From: Dioscorea cayenensis subsp. rotundata
Taxonomy: Eukaryota; Streptophyta; Magnoliopsida; Dioscoreales; Dioscoreaceae
Reading direction: 5' to 3'
Length of the DNA stretch: 64,000 nucleotides
Assembly (NCBI RefSeq): GCF_009730915.1
Contig: NW_024086611.1
Coordinates: 1-64,000 of the forward strand
Made by a program: the position numbers and the translations under genes. Shown here in pieces: positions 22,561-35,407 of the stretch. The notes beneath the pieces were generated by a model. The model had not been told where the DNA came from, ran no database searches, and worked only from the letters and a program-made list of their open reading frames with translations. Position 1 is the first letter of the stretch. The number at the start of each line of letters is the position of its first letter.

Positions 22561-24235
22561 TGTTAATGTAAGCCCTAGCCCCAATACATTGTATGAACTC
22601 TTATTATTTGGATAATTATTATGAGGCATCATTTTAGCTGTTATTATTTCTATGCATAGTCAATAAGATAAAATATCCTTGAATATTGGTTCTGCTTAAG
22701 TTATCAAATGTGTGATTTGGATAGTAAAACCTTTAAGCATAAACTAGAACAATATTCTAAATGTCCCTAGTCGATTATTTTCATGGGAATGAAAATAAAT
22801 TAAGACTAGTATGTCTTTCGTGAGATGGCCTTGTTTAATGGGTCATAGGATATGGGATATCAATCAAAGGACATAGATACATGTTAGGGAATAGTGTACC
22901 TAGAACGATCCGCTCTTGAGAACACTACATGGTTGTAAAGTCATAAGTATTTTTCTCAAGCAATTCTTGTACTCGAATTCTTCGACCTGAAATCACTATG
23001 GATCTTGGATGAATCCTTACATGCTTTAACTTACACCTAACGTTATTCGTAAATAAGGGGCAAGTACGGGTATGCTTGGGCATGTCGTGGTTCATGCTCA
23101 GAGACATGAGTAAAGTGAAGGGATTGTCACGCTCTGTAGAGAGAATAAATATTACCGGCCACTTGATTAGTGAGACTGAGTAGTGTGAAGCCACGCCCAA
23201 GGGACATGATAAGAGTTATCATTTACTGGACCTAGTCAGTTCACTAAGAGATTAAGAAATTAATCAGCATTAAAATAAGGCTGACTCTCTCCATGCCTTA
23301 TGCTAAGTAAGATATTCAGTGGCAAATGATTGTATGAGGTTGCAATAGGTTCCGTTAATTCTCAAAATTGACCTTCATTTAGTATTAGGTAATCATATTA
23401 TCATGCTGGAGAATAATTATGATTTATGAGCATTAAAATTGTTTAAGCTCATTGCTAATGTTAAATGGACCTACAGGATCGTACACTAAGAATGTCGGGA
23501 TCAAGGTTGAGTATTTGTTACTTATTGGACAACCTACTTAGGGTTTTGGTGAAAAACCTAAATTAGGTGGAGCGAATAGCTTATTCAGGTTGGGTCTTAT
23601 TAAGTGCTGATCCAATCTAATCGATTTGGTTAATTTAAATGGTTTAATTAATCAAATAAAGAAGAGATTCCTAATTTGATTATGAGTGAAGGGTTTTTTC
23701 ATAAATTAGGGTTTTGGGTTTCCAATATAAATAGATGGTCTAACCCTAATATGAAATGTGAGAAAAAAAATAGAGTGATTGAGAGATTGTCTCTTAAGAA
23801 ACCCTAGCCGCCATCCACTCTTCTCCCTTGGCCGCTATCGTCGGATCCCGCAGCCGGAACCCGCCGCCGCCGCGCATACAGCCCCTTTTCTTTTGAATCT
23901 CGAGTACTTGCTATTCGAACCAAGAAACAAGTGTTGTTTCTTGAGGTACTAGCATTCCTGCTTGATTCCTAGAGGCGTTCGTGTGTACGTGATAATAGAG
24001 GGGAGTCGCGATTCGCAGTCCCTTTTGATTTCGGGAAAACAAGGGTGCGTTCAAAATCGTCATCCAAAGAAAGGTGTAACTTTTAGTTATCTATTTATTT
24101 AGAATTTAATCCTAGTTCTGGCATGCGCTAGGGTCTTATCATGTTTACTTGCCGTTAAATATTTTGTTATCTGCTATGTTTTGGCATGCATTTTTCGCAT
24201 GGCAATTCCCTTATTAGAGTGATAAGATCCCAACA
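22561..24235 (+). mobile_element. Copia 5' LTR (1675 bp)
   Basis: Begins TGTTAATGTAAGCCC and ends GATCCCAACA. It closely matches 30996-32641. The region around 23725-23760 (CCAATATAAATAGATGG) is a plausible TATA box, with transcription starting shortly after. A (GCCGCC)-rich stretch at 23850-23872 is shared with the other LTR. Confidence 0.88.
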
Positions 24236-24236
24236 G

Positions 24237-24250
24237 TGATACCAGAGCCA
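24237..24250 (+). promoter_or_regulatory. Copia primer-binding site, tRNA-iMet type
   Basis: TGATACCAGAGCC begins one base after the LTR. The usual Copia site is TGGTATCAGAGC, so two changes have accumulated. The location and the AGAGCC core support the call. Confidence 0.75.
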
Positions 24251-24531
24251 GGTTTTACATGCCTATAGGATTAGATGTTAGATCTATTCATAATGTTATT
24301 TTGATTAACATTGCATGCTAATAGAATAGGATGATAGATCCATATTCTGTTAATTTTGTTAATCTGATTAACTAGTTAATAATAATTGATCATGCTTATT
24401 TTTGGAAAGATTTTATTTCCTATTTGCAAATCTTGATTTGATTAGGATTTTAAAATCTGTATATATATATATATATATGGCAAATACCAAAATAAGCCTA
24501 ACAAAACAATTTTAAAAACTTATAAATGGAC

Positions 24532-24576
<45 letters not shown>

Positions 24577-25714
24577 CTTTTAGTATGATTGTTTTATAAT
24601 TTTTGGTATAATTGTTATGTCTTAAACATTAAAATTCTATGTAAGGAATTGATTAGTTTGATTGATAGCACAAATCAACTAATAGTGAGTTTTAGGGCTT
24701 TTAAGAACATTTCATTTGATTAAATAGATCAAACGGGGTTTGATCGTTTGGGTTAACACCCAAGCCCATCACGAGGTTAGTTCTTAAAACCTAAACACAC
24801 AATTCATGTATGGTATAAATTAAAAGTTAATTAAATTTCTGATTCCATGTTTTTCTTGCTTGGTTTATTGAATATGCATGTGATGAATGTTGGTTTGTGC
24901 GTTCATTGGGCATTAGCTATTTAAATGGCCTGCATGTCATTTTATTTTAATACGCCCTATGAGTCATTATATTTTTGTGTACTGGCCTGCGTATCGTTGT
25001 TAGTTTTGTTTTTTTTATATTATACAGTATAAAAATTAAAGACAAGAAACCTTGATGAAGAAGGAGCCCCAAAGGTTGGTGGGAGAGCTCGTCGTGGCAC
25101 AACCAGAAGAAGAACCTGCCAGAGATAGTCTCTGGGCTTAGGATTTTTTAGCCCATGAATGGAACATTTATGTTTGTCTTTTATTTATTCCTTACATATG
25201 TTTTGGATGAATGGAATTCTGCTATTGCCATGTAAGCCGTAATTAATCCTAATAATAGTAAGTCATGAAAATGCCTTCCCTTACTCGAAACTTGTCAAGA
25301 CATCGATCATTGAAACACGGGTCATGCCAAAGCTGAGCGTGTTAGATTATCTTTGTGAGGTAAGTGTTGGGATAATGGTTATGGCCAACACTCGAGTAAA
25401 GGTTTGACTTAACATGGGTAGTAGGACGGTCCTAGCCCTAGGTATTAAAAAGATTGGGGTGTGCCGTAACACTAAATGTTAACCCCATTATATCCAAGAA
25501 TCACGTGTGATGTGATTGGAAAGAGTTCCTACGTAAATAACCTAGTCTTGGGTGTGCAAGCTTAGCTTGACCAAGATGAAGTTAAATATGGATCTTGGCC
25601 TTCAATAAATCACTAACAATGAATTATTTACATTGGGATATTAATTCGTAATTGTGGGAAAAAATTTTAAAGACCTCATTACTGAATCTTGCTTTTAATT
25701 CTGTGTAGATCATA
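24251..25714 (+). other. Copia leader, non-coding, with microsatellites
   Basis: No gene. It has an (AT)n run at about 24459-24477 and a (GT)n run at about 24533-24574. It resembles the long untranslated leader of Copia elements. Confidence 0.6.
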
Positions 25715-26808
25715 ATGATAACCAATAATGCAAATCCATAAAAATTTTCATTGCGATCTGTCCTTGAGAAGGACAAGCTCAATGGAACTAATTTCCTTGA
25801 TTGGTCTCAAAACCTGAGAATTGTTCTTAGGCAAGAACGGAAATTGGAATCCATTAAGAAACTGTTGCCTGAAGCACCGACAAGGAACGATACGTCTACT
25901 GTTAAAGAGGCATTCAACAAGTCAAAGAATGACTCTAATGATGTTACCTGCCTCATTCTGACCACCATGAGTCTAGAATTGCAAAAGCAGTTCATGGATA
26001 TGGAGGCTTATGATATTATGGTGCATCTTAAGGAAATGTTCCAAGAACAAGCCAGGCATGAATGGTTCATGACCACAAAAGCGTTAACCTCCTATAGGAT
26101 GGCTCAGGGTATTTCTGTAAGTGCCCATGTACTCAATACGAATGGGGAATATTGATACGTTTGAGAAACTTGATGCGCTGATTCGAAAGGAACTTGCGGT
26201 GGACCTTATCTTAGGGTCCTTGCCAGATAGTTATGATCAGTTTGTCATGAACTATAACAGGCATGGTATGGATAAGACACTTACCGAGTTGCATGGGATG
26301 CTTAAAAATTTTGAGCAGAGTATCAAGAAATTCATCCCAGTGCTTATGGTACGAAAGGACAAGGGAAAGGGAGGAAAGTGGAAAGCGTAAAGCCAAGTCC
26401 AAGACAAAGGAGAAGGTTGGACCTTATTACAAAGGAAAGGAGGCTAAGAAACCCAAGCCCAAACCTCAGAAGGAGGGTATATGTTTTCACTGCAATGAAG
26501 CTGGTCATTGGAAGAGAAACTGTCCACTCTACGTGGAAGAGTTAAAAAAGGGAGGCAAGCCCTCTGCTTCAGGTATCTATATGACAGAAGTAAATCTCTC
26601 TATTTCTATATCATGGGTTTTGAATTCAATAAATTGTCATTATGTGCATGCTATAAGCAGAAACATTATTTCAGTTTCTTGTCTGGATAATGATGGTTAT
26701 AACTTCATTATTAAGAATAATGATTTTTCCATTTTTCGTGAGGACATTCGGTATGGCAATGCTATGCTTAGTAATTGGATTTATGTTCTAGACTTTAAAA
26801 ATCACAAG
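25715..26808 (+). pseudogene. Copia gag and remnant of protease
   Basis: The ATG at 25715 starts the usual Copia gag. A stop comes near 25737, then LEKDKLNGTNFLDWSQNLRIVL continues (gag/UBN2 domain). A frameshift near 26150 separates it from LVDLILGSLPDSYDQFVMNY-like sequence. The zinc knuckle CFHCNEAGHWKRNC (C-x2-C-x4-H-x4-C) is at about 26482-26523. The protease should follow, and its start ISWVL is present. The catalytic Asp-Thr-Gly segment is absent, and the frame jumps to the later block HAISRNIISVSCL (26650 onward), an internal deletion. The frame is then cut at 26808 by the solo LTR. Confidence 0.8.
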
Positions 26809-28288
26809 TGATTGATTACCCGCAAGTGTACGGGATCGCCAAGTAATACCCTGTGAGTGATACAGGGGTCATATTCCACGGGGCCAAGGAAGTATTATTA
26901 CTCACTCTTCATCTACTATCTAGCCTACAATCCTTAGTAAGAAATAAACTAACCTAAGCTAATCATATGGCCGGATATCTAGCACACGGATGTAAACAAA
27001 CAAGGGAGTATCGAGCATGAGAAGGGAGTGTTTGGACAAGGAATCCACCTAGGGTTGTCAATAAGTCCCAAACTAGGATGGTCTAAAGATGCATTGACGA
27101 TAGTTAAGATCTAGAGACCTCGTGAGTAGATTAGCCCCAATCTCTCGGTGACTAACCCCTGATCCCATAAGAATGTCAATCGGAATCTCTTCCGGATCAA
27201 CACACCTATGATCGCACTAAGTTCTAGGAATTCTCTAATAGGAGTAGACCTACTATCCTTCGGCTTAAACCTAGCAATGGAGGGCTACCAACATCTGATC
27301 TCTCGGCGTATAGGCACAAGTATCCCCTTTCAATCTCTCCTAGATCTAGTACATGTGAGTAGGTCACATCTACGCATACAACTCATAATAGAATTACAGA
27401 TTTCTCCATACATGTAATTCTAAGCATCAAAGCATGAAAGATTGAATCTCAAACAACCATCAAATTAAATGAAGAACAACATCCCAAGTTCATACACAAG
27501 ATTAACCCTAGGGTTTATCCAAATCCAAACACAACAATAAGTTAATCCTTCATGATAAGGGACACTTACACAATATACAAGGAAGACAAAAACATAAAAG
27601 AAATAATGAAAACCCCCTCTAGGTCATGATCTCCTTGAATGGATGAAGCTTTGAATGGTGATGCAATGGTGGCTTAGATCTTCACTCCAACTCCTTCTCC
27701 TTTGCTCCTCTCCCTCTTGGTGATGATGTGCACTCGTTTCCCACAAGTTACGTCATCGGAAGATGGCCGGAAGGCCTCAAGAATGTGTGGTGACGGTGGC
27801 CCAAGAGGCCAAGAAGAAGTCCCCCACATTTGCCCAAGAAATGAGCATTTATACCCCCCCCAAAAAATGCCTCCATAGGGGTGGTATACCGGCTCAATGA
27901 GGACCTCATTGAGGTGGTATACTGGCTCAATAAGGACCTCATTGAGGCTGTTTGGGGTAGGCAAAAGTGCACTCTTGCACTCATAATAGTATCCATACTG
28001 GCTCAATTAGCACCTCATTGAGCCAGTATGCCTTCAAGCAAACTACTCTCTTCTTTGGCTACAATATTCATCCCGGGGCCGATGCTACATTAATCTATTA
28101 TAGTACCGTGACCTGGTTTTCTTCTCTTTTTTGCCCAAAGTGTATATTCGTTTCCTCCATGGCGTTTATGTGCCCTGAGAAGCAAATAATACACAATTAA
28201 GCACAAAACGGGACATCAATCCTTGTAAAAATACATGCTAACCATATAAAATACATATACTAAAATACATACATTTAGGCACTTATCA
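26809..28288 (-). mobile_element. Solo LTR-B (1480 bp) inside Copia, target duplication ACAAG
   Basis: Begins TGATTGATTACCCGCAAG and ends TAGGCACTTATCA. ACAAG is duplicated exactly at 26804-26808 and 28289-28293. The U5 block is at 26813-26850. The stretch 27880-28030 consists of repeated CTCAATGAGGACCTCATTGAGG-like units. This is the same promoter-proximal zone that varies in other LTR-B copies. No coding content. Confidence 0.9.
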
Positions 28289-29035
28289 ACAAGTCCATCT
28301 ATAACATAGATACTAAAAAGGGTTAAGTTGAACGAGTCGGACCCTTCATACTTCTGGCATTGTCGTTTAGGTCACGTAAACGAGAAATGCATCTCAAGAC
28401 TTCATAGGGATGGAGTTCTTTGCTCATTTGATTTTGAATCATTTGATACATGCGAATCTTGTCTCCATAGCAAAATGACTAAAAGACCTTTTAACAAACA
28501 AGGTGAAAGGGCTAGATGATTTATTGGGACTAATGCATTCTGATGTATGTGGACCATTAAGCATACATGCTAGAGGTGGTTTTGAGTACTTCGTTACTTT
28601 CACAGATGACTTCAGTAGATATGGCTACATCTATCTTATGAAGTACAAGTCCGAGACTTTTGCGAAATTCAAGGAGTTTAAGAATAAAGTACAAAACCAA
28701 CTTGGCAAAAATATTAAAGCCATTGGATCAGATCGAGGTAGTGAATACTTAAGCCAAGAGTTTGATCATTATTTGAGAGAGTGTGGAATAGTTTCACAAC
28801 TCACTCCTCCTGGAACACCTGAGTGGAATGGTGTATCCGAAAGGAGGAATCAGACTTTATTGGATGTAGTTCGATCAATGATGACTCAAGCTGGTCTTCT
28901 AATATCCTTTTGGGGATATGCCCTTGAGACTGCTGCATTCCCGCTAAATAGAACTCTAACTAAGGCAGATGAAAAGACACCATATGAGATATAGACTAGG
29001 CAGAAACCTAATATGACTTTTCTATGAATTTTGGG
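28289..29035 (+). pseudogene. Copia integrase
   Basis: The zinc-binding HHCC segment reads WHCRLGHVNEKCISRLHRDGVL ending CESCLHSKMT (28350-28480). After a frame change the core follows. It has Asp in MHSDVCGPL, Asp in GSDRGSEYLS and Glu in GVSERRNQTLLD, giving the D,D-35-E triad of retroviral-type integrases. A stop at 28993-28995 (TAG) and further breaks end it. The catalytic residues are preserved, but the gene is split from gag and broken. Confidence 0.85.
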
Positions 29036-30257
29036 TTGCGAGTCACATGTTAAAAGGTTAACATCGGACAAGCTTGCATCCAAGACCGATAAATGCCTAT
29101 TTGTGGGGTATCCCAAGGAAACTAAGGGATACTATTTCTACAACCCTAATGAGAACAAAGTGTTTATTGCTCAGAATGTTGTTTTCTTATAGAAAGGAGT
29201 TTCTTCTCAAGAAGAACAATGGGAGTGGATTACAACTTGAGAAGGTTCAAGTACCACAAATTCTTGTAGAAGATAGTTTGGAAATGGAAACGGATTCACA
29301 AAGAGTTGTGGAACCCGAACCCATTACACAAGAACCAAGAAGGTCTAGTAGGATTCGTCATGAGCCTAAGAAATATGGTTTTCTCATTACTGACAATCAA
29401 ATCTTAGAGCTATTGGATCAGGATGATCCCATCACCTACCGAGAGGCAATTGAGAGTTCTAATTCAGATTAATGGATTGGAGCTGTGAAATCTGAAATAC
29501 AATCGATGTATTATAACCAAGTATAGACTTTGGTTGATCCACCAGAAGGTACTAAGATTATTGAGTGCAAATGGATTTTCTAACGTAAGGCTGATGACAC
29601 CTTCAAAAGTAGACTAGTGGTGAAAGGTTTCAGACATACTCATGGTATTAACAATGATGAAACCTTTTCACCAGTATCATGCTAAAATCCATTAGGATTC
29701 TTCTTGCCATAACAGTATATTATAAATATGATATATGGAAAATGGATGTCAAAATAGCTTTCTTTAATGGAAACCTCCTTGAGGATGTGTACATGACATA
29801 GCTTAAGGGTTTTGTCAATCGGAAGAACCCTAACAAGGTGTGCAAGCTACTGAGGTCCATTTATAGACTCAATCAAGCATCCCAATGTTGGAACCTCCAT
29901 TTTGATGAGGCAGTCAAAGGGTTTGGCTTTCTCAAAAATGATGATGAGCCTTGTGTGTACAAGAAAGTTAATGCAAGCATAGTCATTTTCCTTGTGTTAT
30001 ATGTCGATGACATCTTGCTTATTGGAAACGACATCCCGACATTGTTAAATATTAAGCAATGGTTAGGGAAGTGTTTCTCAATGAAGGACTTAGGTGAAGC
30101 TGAGATTATACTAAGTATAAAGATCTATAGGGATAGATCACAATGTCTTTTGGGACTAAGTCAAGAAAAGTACATAGATACGATACTAAAACGGTTTAGT
30201 ATGTCTAACTCCAAGAAAAGATTTTTACCCATGTCTCAGGGAGTTGTTATAAGTTAA
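29036..30257 (+). pseudogene. Copia reverse transcriptase
   Basis: A linker with RRSSRIRHEPKKYGFL (29341-29385) leads into the polymerase. Segments include VKRKWIF-like sequence with stops near 29580, FSPVS at about 29667, MDVKIAFFNGNLLEDVYM (29745-29800) and LYVDDILLIGND (29997-30032) with the catalytic YVDD. Then MKDLGEAEIILSIKIYRDRS and YIDTILKRFSMSNSKK follow. Stops near 29470, 29525, 29580 and 29800 and frame changes show it is dead. Confidence 0.85.
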
Positions 30258-30980
30258 AGGGATTATCCTCAGACTGAAGAACAAAGGGAACACATGAGTA
30301 AGATCCCTTACGTGTCTACTATAGGATCTATCATGTATGCCATGCTATGTACCCGGCTGGATGTTGCACATGTACTAAGCATAACTAGCAGATTCCAATA
30401 GGATCCAATGGAACACCATTGCTCTGCTGTTAAGAGTATTCTTAAGTACTTACGAAGGACTAAAGATTACTTATGGTGGTAAGAATGAGCTCATTGTAAT
30501 GGGTTACACTGATGTTGCACTTCAAACCAATGTCGACAACAGTAAATCGTAATCTGGTTGTGTGTTTTACTTGAATAGAGGTGTTGTAAGTTGGAAGAGC
30601 TCAAAAAAGGGTACCGTTGCTGATTCTACCACAGAGTCTTAGTATATAGCTGCATTGAATGCTGCTAAGGAGGTAGTTTGGCTTAAGAGGTTCCTTACTG
30701 CATTAGGAGTTGTCCGAAGCATCCTAGATCTAGTAAACCTCTTTTGTGACAACAACGGGGCCATAGCATGGGCCAAGGATCCCCAGTCACACCAAAAGTC
30801 CAAACATATACTCAGGAGATTCCATCTCATTCGTGAGATCGTCAATAAAGGAGATCTGAAAGTTTGCAAGATTGCAGGAAAAGACAATGTAGCTGATCCT
30901 TTGACCAAGCAGTTGGCTAGGCCAAAACATGATCGTCATGTTAGGTTTTTTGGTCTTCGAATTATGCCTGATTAGGACTA
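30258..30980 (+). pseudogene. Copia RNase H and end of pol
   Basis: Continues with IGSIMYAMLCTRLDVAHV, DADLQTNVD-like sequence (30510) and SGCVFYLN. It goes on with TTES.YIAALNAAKEVVWLKRFL and LFCDNNGAIAWAKDP, then HILRRFHLIREIVNKGDLKV and ADPLTKQL to a stop at 30973-30975. The order and motifs are those of Copia RNase H. Stops (for example 30642) interrupt it. Confidence 0.85.
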
Positions 30981-30995
30981 GTGCTAGTTGGAGAT

Positions 30996-32641
30996 TGTTA
31001 GTGTAAGCCTTAGCCCCAATATATTGTATGAACTCTTATTATTTGGATAATTATTATGAGGCATCATTTTATCTATTATTATTTATGTGCATAGTTAATA
31101 AGATAAAATATCCTTGAATATTGGTTCTGCTCATGTTATCAAATGCGTGATTTGTATAGTAAAACCTTTAAAGCATAAACTAGAACAATGTTCTAAATGT
31201 CCCTAGTCGATTATTTTCATAGGAATGAAAATAAATTAAGACTAGTATGTCTTTTCATGAGATGGCCTAGTTTTACGGGTCATAGGATATAGGATATCAA
31301 TCAAAGGACATAGATACATGTTAGGGAATAGTATACCTGGATCGATCCGCTCTTGAGAACACTACATGGTTGAAAGTCATAAATGTTTTTCTCAAGCAAT
31401 TCTTGTACTCGAATCTTTCAACCTGAAATTCACTATGGATCTCGGATAAATCCTTACATGCTTTAACTTACGCCTAATGTCATTCTTAACTGAGTGGAAA
31501 GTACGGGTATTTTTTGGCATGTCACGGTTCATACTAAGAGACATGAGTGAAGTAAAGGGATTGTCCTTCTCTGTAGAGAGAGAGAGCATATCACCGGCCA
31601 CTTGATTAGTGAGAGACTGAGTAATGCGTGGCCTTGCCCAAGGGAAACTGATAAGAGTTATCATTTACTTGACCTAGTCAGTTCACTAAGATATCAAAAA
31701 ATTAATTACCATTAAAATAAGGGTGACTCGCTCTATGCCTTATGCTAATTAAGATATTCAGTGGCAAAGAATTGTATGAGGTTGTGATAGGTTATGTTAA
31801 TCCTCGAAATTAACCTTCAGTTTATATTGGGTAATCGTATTATCTTGCTAGAGAATAATTATGATTTATGAGCGTTAAAATTATTCAAACTCATTGCCAA
31901 TGTTAAATGGACCTACAGGATCATACACTAAGAATGTCGGGATTAAGATTCAGCATTTGTTACTTATTGAACCACCTATTTAGTGTTTTGGTGAAAAACC
32001 TAAATTAGGTGGAGCGAATAGCTTATTCGGGTTAAGTCTTATTAAGTGTTGATCCAATCTAATCTATTTGGTTAATTAAAATGGTTTAATTAATCAAGTA
32101 AATAAGAGATTCCTAATTTGATTAGGAGTGAAGGGTTTTTTCGTAAATTAGGGTTTTGGGTTTCCAATATATATAGATGGTCTAAACCCAATATGAAAAG
32201 TGAGAAAAAAATAGAGTGATTGAGAGATTGTCTCCTAAGAAACCCTAGCCGCCACACACTTTTCTCCCTTGGTCGCTGACATCGGATCTCACCACCGGAA
32301 CCCGCCGCCGCCGCCGCGGCGCCTATAGCCCCTTTACTTTTGAATCTCGAGTGCTTGCTACTCGAACCAAGAAACAAGTGTTGTTTCTTAAGGTACATAC
32401 CTGCCTGAATCCTAGAGGCGTTCGTGTGTACATGATAGTAGAGGGGAGTCGAGATTCGCAGTCCCTTTCGATTTCGGGGAAACAAGGGTGCATTCAGAAT
32501 CGTCATCAAAAGAAATGTATAACTTTTAATTATCTATTTATTTAGAATTTAATCCTAGTTTTGGCATGCGCTAAGGTTTTATCATGTTTACTTGCCATTA
32601 AATATTTTGTAATTCCTTATTAGAGTGATAAGATCCTAACA
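30996..32641 (+). mobile_element. Copia 3' LTR (1646 bp)
   Basis: Starts TGTTAGTGTAAGCC after the short purine tract TTGGAGAT and ends GATCCTAACA. It lacks about 37 bp near its end that the 5' LTR has (the TTGGCATGCATTTTTCGC region, 24181-24198). The two LTRs differ at many scattered positions, so the insertion is not recent. Confidence 0.88.
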
Positions 32642-33235
32642 CCTAATACAACCTAGAAATTGACATACAAAGTTCTCATGCATATTAATACATCAAAGTA
32701 CACCAAGCATGGATCGCAATAAACCAAAATGCAATAAAATAGATCAAAGCATCCAATGTACACAAGTTCACCCCAAGGTTCACCAACATCCAGTGACCTT
32801 GGGGTTTAGTTGTTCATACTAAGAAAATACATGATCAAGTTCATAAAAACAACTAAATAAGCAACAAAGAACTCCCTCAAGTGATGAATGTCGAGAGAAA
32901 AACTACGGGAAGCTTCCAACGATGCCACCAAAGGGGTGACTTCATTGCTTTCTACAAGCTTGAACAATGGGAAATGATGCCGGATCTTTTCTCTTCTTTT
33001 GATTTCCTTGTCTAAAATGTCTTCTTGAGTCGTCTTTACCCAGGATTATGAAGATGGAGAAGAATGGTGGAGATAGGAGAAAAAGGTGTGTAAGAAGCCC
33101 CCTCTAAAAGCCCTCAAACCCCTTTTAAAACTTTCTCGGGTTAGCATCACCGCCTTCTTCACAAACGTGATGTAGGCTGTCAAAGTCTCAAGAATTTGAA
33201 AAAATTCATGGAGTGCTACAGTAAATTGCTACAGT

Positions 33236-35081
33236 TGACACACCCCATGCGTGTGTGTGTCGCAAGTGCACGGGTTATCAAAATAATAAAGTACCCCGGT
33301 GAGTGAGTAGTTGTATCCATAGGAAATAGTTGTTAAGAAGCAAGTAGTGATGCTATTTAGCCATCGAGTGAACCAATTCGTAATTTGAGTGGATAATATC
33401 AATGCAAATAAAAAAATAAAGAAAAGAGAAAAGAGAGTAATAAAAATAAAGAGAGGTAATCAATGGGAAGATGGGGTACCCGGATATTGCTCACCCTAGG
33501 ACTACTGTTTCAAGTGCAAGACTAATCATTATGCCTCCTAACTGATGTTTAATGAGTCGTAGAAATCCAAATACACACGGCCCCAAACCTAAGGTCAACC
33601 ATGACTAACCCTTACACTATGCCCTAGTAGAAAAAGATGCTCTCGACGTCTCACACTATGTAGGGTTGCTTGGAGCTCTAGGGATTCCAAGTGATAAACC
33701 ATATTCCCTAGTATAGATCTAACACTTTGGTCCAGGCGAAAGACCCCTAATCACGATTAAACCCCAGCACTAAGTATTACTTCAACACTTCACACTATTG
33801 CTAGTACAACTAAGCCCCAGTGGAGTTTGTCTCTTAGCACTTCACTCTATCATGACAGCAAAGAACTCTTTGAACGTGGAGGTAGGATAAATCACATCGG
33901 AAGGGAAAGGGGATGTTCCGCTACCTCTCGACTCACCCTCTCGACTCTCTTCAACCTTGCTTTGTCTAACCCTAATAAAGTGTCACACATTCACAAGAAT
34001 TACCAAGATAGATTCTTAACCCTAGTGTCACTCTAAGGGAAAATCAATTCAACAAGCATTCAAGGTTGAAACTCAATTAAAACATCAATTAAAGAAACAT
34101 AATAAGAGTCAATGAAACAAAATCATCCTAGGGTTTACAAGTCCAAGCACCCACTAGGGGTTTAGCTCTCTATGGAGCAATACAAAAGCAAATATTAAAT
34201 CAAGGATAAGTGCAAGCAATCCATGGAGAAAACCCCTTCATAATCCGTATCGATGGTCTTGTGGAGCCTCCTCGTCTTTTGCAAAGGTTTCCTTGTCAAA
34301 CTTAGGGCACACCTCGCTGAATTAATACTGACGAAAGCTCCCCCAATAGTTCTCCTCCAAAGAAACTCGATGTTGAAGGCAGTAGTACCACTCCAAAAAC
34401 CTAGCAAAAGCCTCTCCAAACCCTAGCCATGAGCGCCTCTAAAGATGGGCCAAAGATAGGAAAAAAATCCCCAAATAAAACGCTAAAAGCGGTATTTATA
34501 GGGATTGAGTCAGGCATCCACAAGGGCGTGTTGAATTTCTACACGACCTTGTGGATTTCCAATTCTTGTTTTCCTGCGAGCTGTGAACATTAACTGCTAT
34601 AGTAAGTTTGTTGTAGTGATTTGCTACAGCAAACTACTACAGTACTTTGCTGGAATGCTCCTGAATCCATTCTTTTCATCGAGGCCACGTGAATGGGCAC
34701 ACATCCATGCGGTGGATCACGTCACATCTTCAGTAAAACAACATTGGTAAAGCTCTTGACAATGTTACACAAGTCAAAATATATGAGTGTGACTGTCTTT
34801 GTGCCCCTCCATTTTGTGTATTCACTTTGAGCATGATGGAGGTTGGCACACACCCACATGTTTTTTAGCACAACTTGTGTCTTCACATTCGTTCAATCTA
34901 AGAAATTCATCAACAATTTTGTCCACGATCTACTTTTGCTTCCTTTCTTCAAAACTTGTCTCCACAACGCTAAATGCACAAAGGAACACAAATACACACG
35001 AATGAACCATAAAATATGATAAAAGTAATACTTAATGCAAGAAAAGTATAATTTGTATTACTTATACACAAAACCTTATCA
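33236..35081 (-). mobile_element. Solo LTR-A (1846 bp), target duplication ACAGT
   Basis: Begins TGACACACCCC and ends ACCTTATCA. ACAGT is exact on both sides (33231-33235 and 35082-35086). It lies in the reverse LTR-B of 21990-35407. It carries the U5 block (33263-33300), a TATA box on the minus strand (reverse of GGTATTTATAGGG, 34490-34502) and the CACAAGGGCGTG/CACGACCTTGTGG dyad (34520-34556). It has CTACAGTA-type repeats (34590-34650). Its target also lies in a CTACAGTA repeat. Confidence 0.9.
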
Positions 35082-35407
35082 ACAGTACAGTGCGCTTGTC
35101 ATCAGATTCACAAGCAACTTCACCGTCGTTAGCAAACCCATCAATGAAACCTGAGATCCCTGCCATTTCTCAAGTTCTTCATCCTACAGTAGCTGCTACA
35201 GTGTTGTTGTAGTAACCAGGCTCTAAAACACCATTTTCAGTGTCGTTTTCCTTCTATTTTGCATTGTCGAGCTCACTTGAGTATCCTCAAGACCTGTAAC
35301 ACCAATAAGACCAATTAAACCACTCAAAAAGAAACAAATCATCAATCTATATATAAATAATACAAAACAAATACATATAAAATACACACATTTAGGCGTT
35401 TATCATT

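Larger units (their letters stand above)
22561..32641 (+). mobile_element. Ty1/Copia retrotransposon, full length but defective
   Basis: Two LTRs are present (22561-24235 and 30996-32641), both TGTTA...AACA. A tRNA-iMet-like primer site, gag, integrase, reverse transcriptase and RNase H lie between them in Copia order. The flanks read CCTAG (22556-22560) and CCTAA (32642-32646), a 5-bp target duplication with one mismatch. The internal region is interrupted by a reverse solo LTR-B (26809-28288) and by many stops. It sits inside the reverse LTR-B of 21990-35407. Confidence 0.88.
21990..35407 (-). mobile_element. Reverse LTR-B inserted in T3, itself carrying two insertions
   Basis: The pieces 21990-22560, 32642-33235 and 35087-35407 together follow reverse LTR-B. 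The first has TAATACCTC and GTATTCC at the U5 edge, GATGTGGATCCCCTTG at 22234-22249 and CCTACGATTGCATTA at 22391-22405. The second has CACCCCAAGGTTCACCAAC near 32771-32790. The third ends ACATTTAGGCGTTTATCA. TTTCC precedes it and TTCCC follows, an imperfect duplication (TTCC shared). It is strongly diverged from the LTR-B at 26809, so it is older than the elements within it. It is probably a solo LTR, since no internal coding region remains. Confidence 0.7.

Noticed and set aside
22111-22632. A 173-codon minus-strand open frame
   Set aside because: It covers reverse LTR-B sequence and crosses the start of the Copia LTR, with no domain. It arises by chance.
27748-28006. Repeat-rich minus-strand frames (MRSLLSQYTTSMRSSLSRYTT)
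   Set aside because: They are translations of the tandem repeat in the U3 region of the solo LTR-B.
32090-32509. A 139-codon minus-strand open frame in the Copia 3' LTR
   Set aside because: It lies in LTR sequence and is interrupted in the 5' LTR copy. No protein motif.
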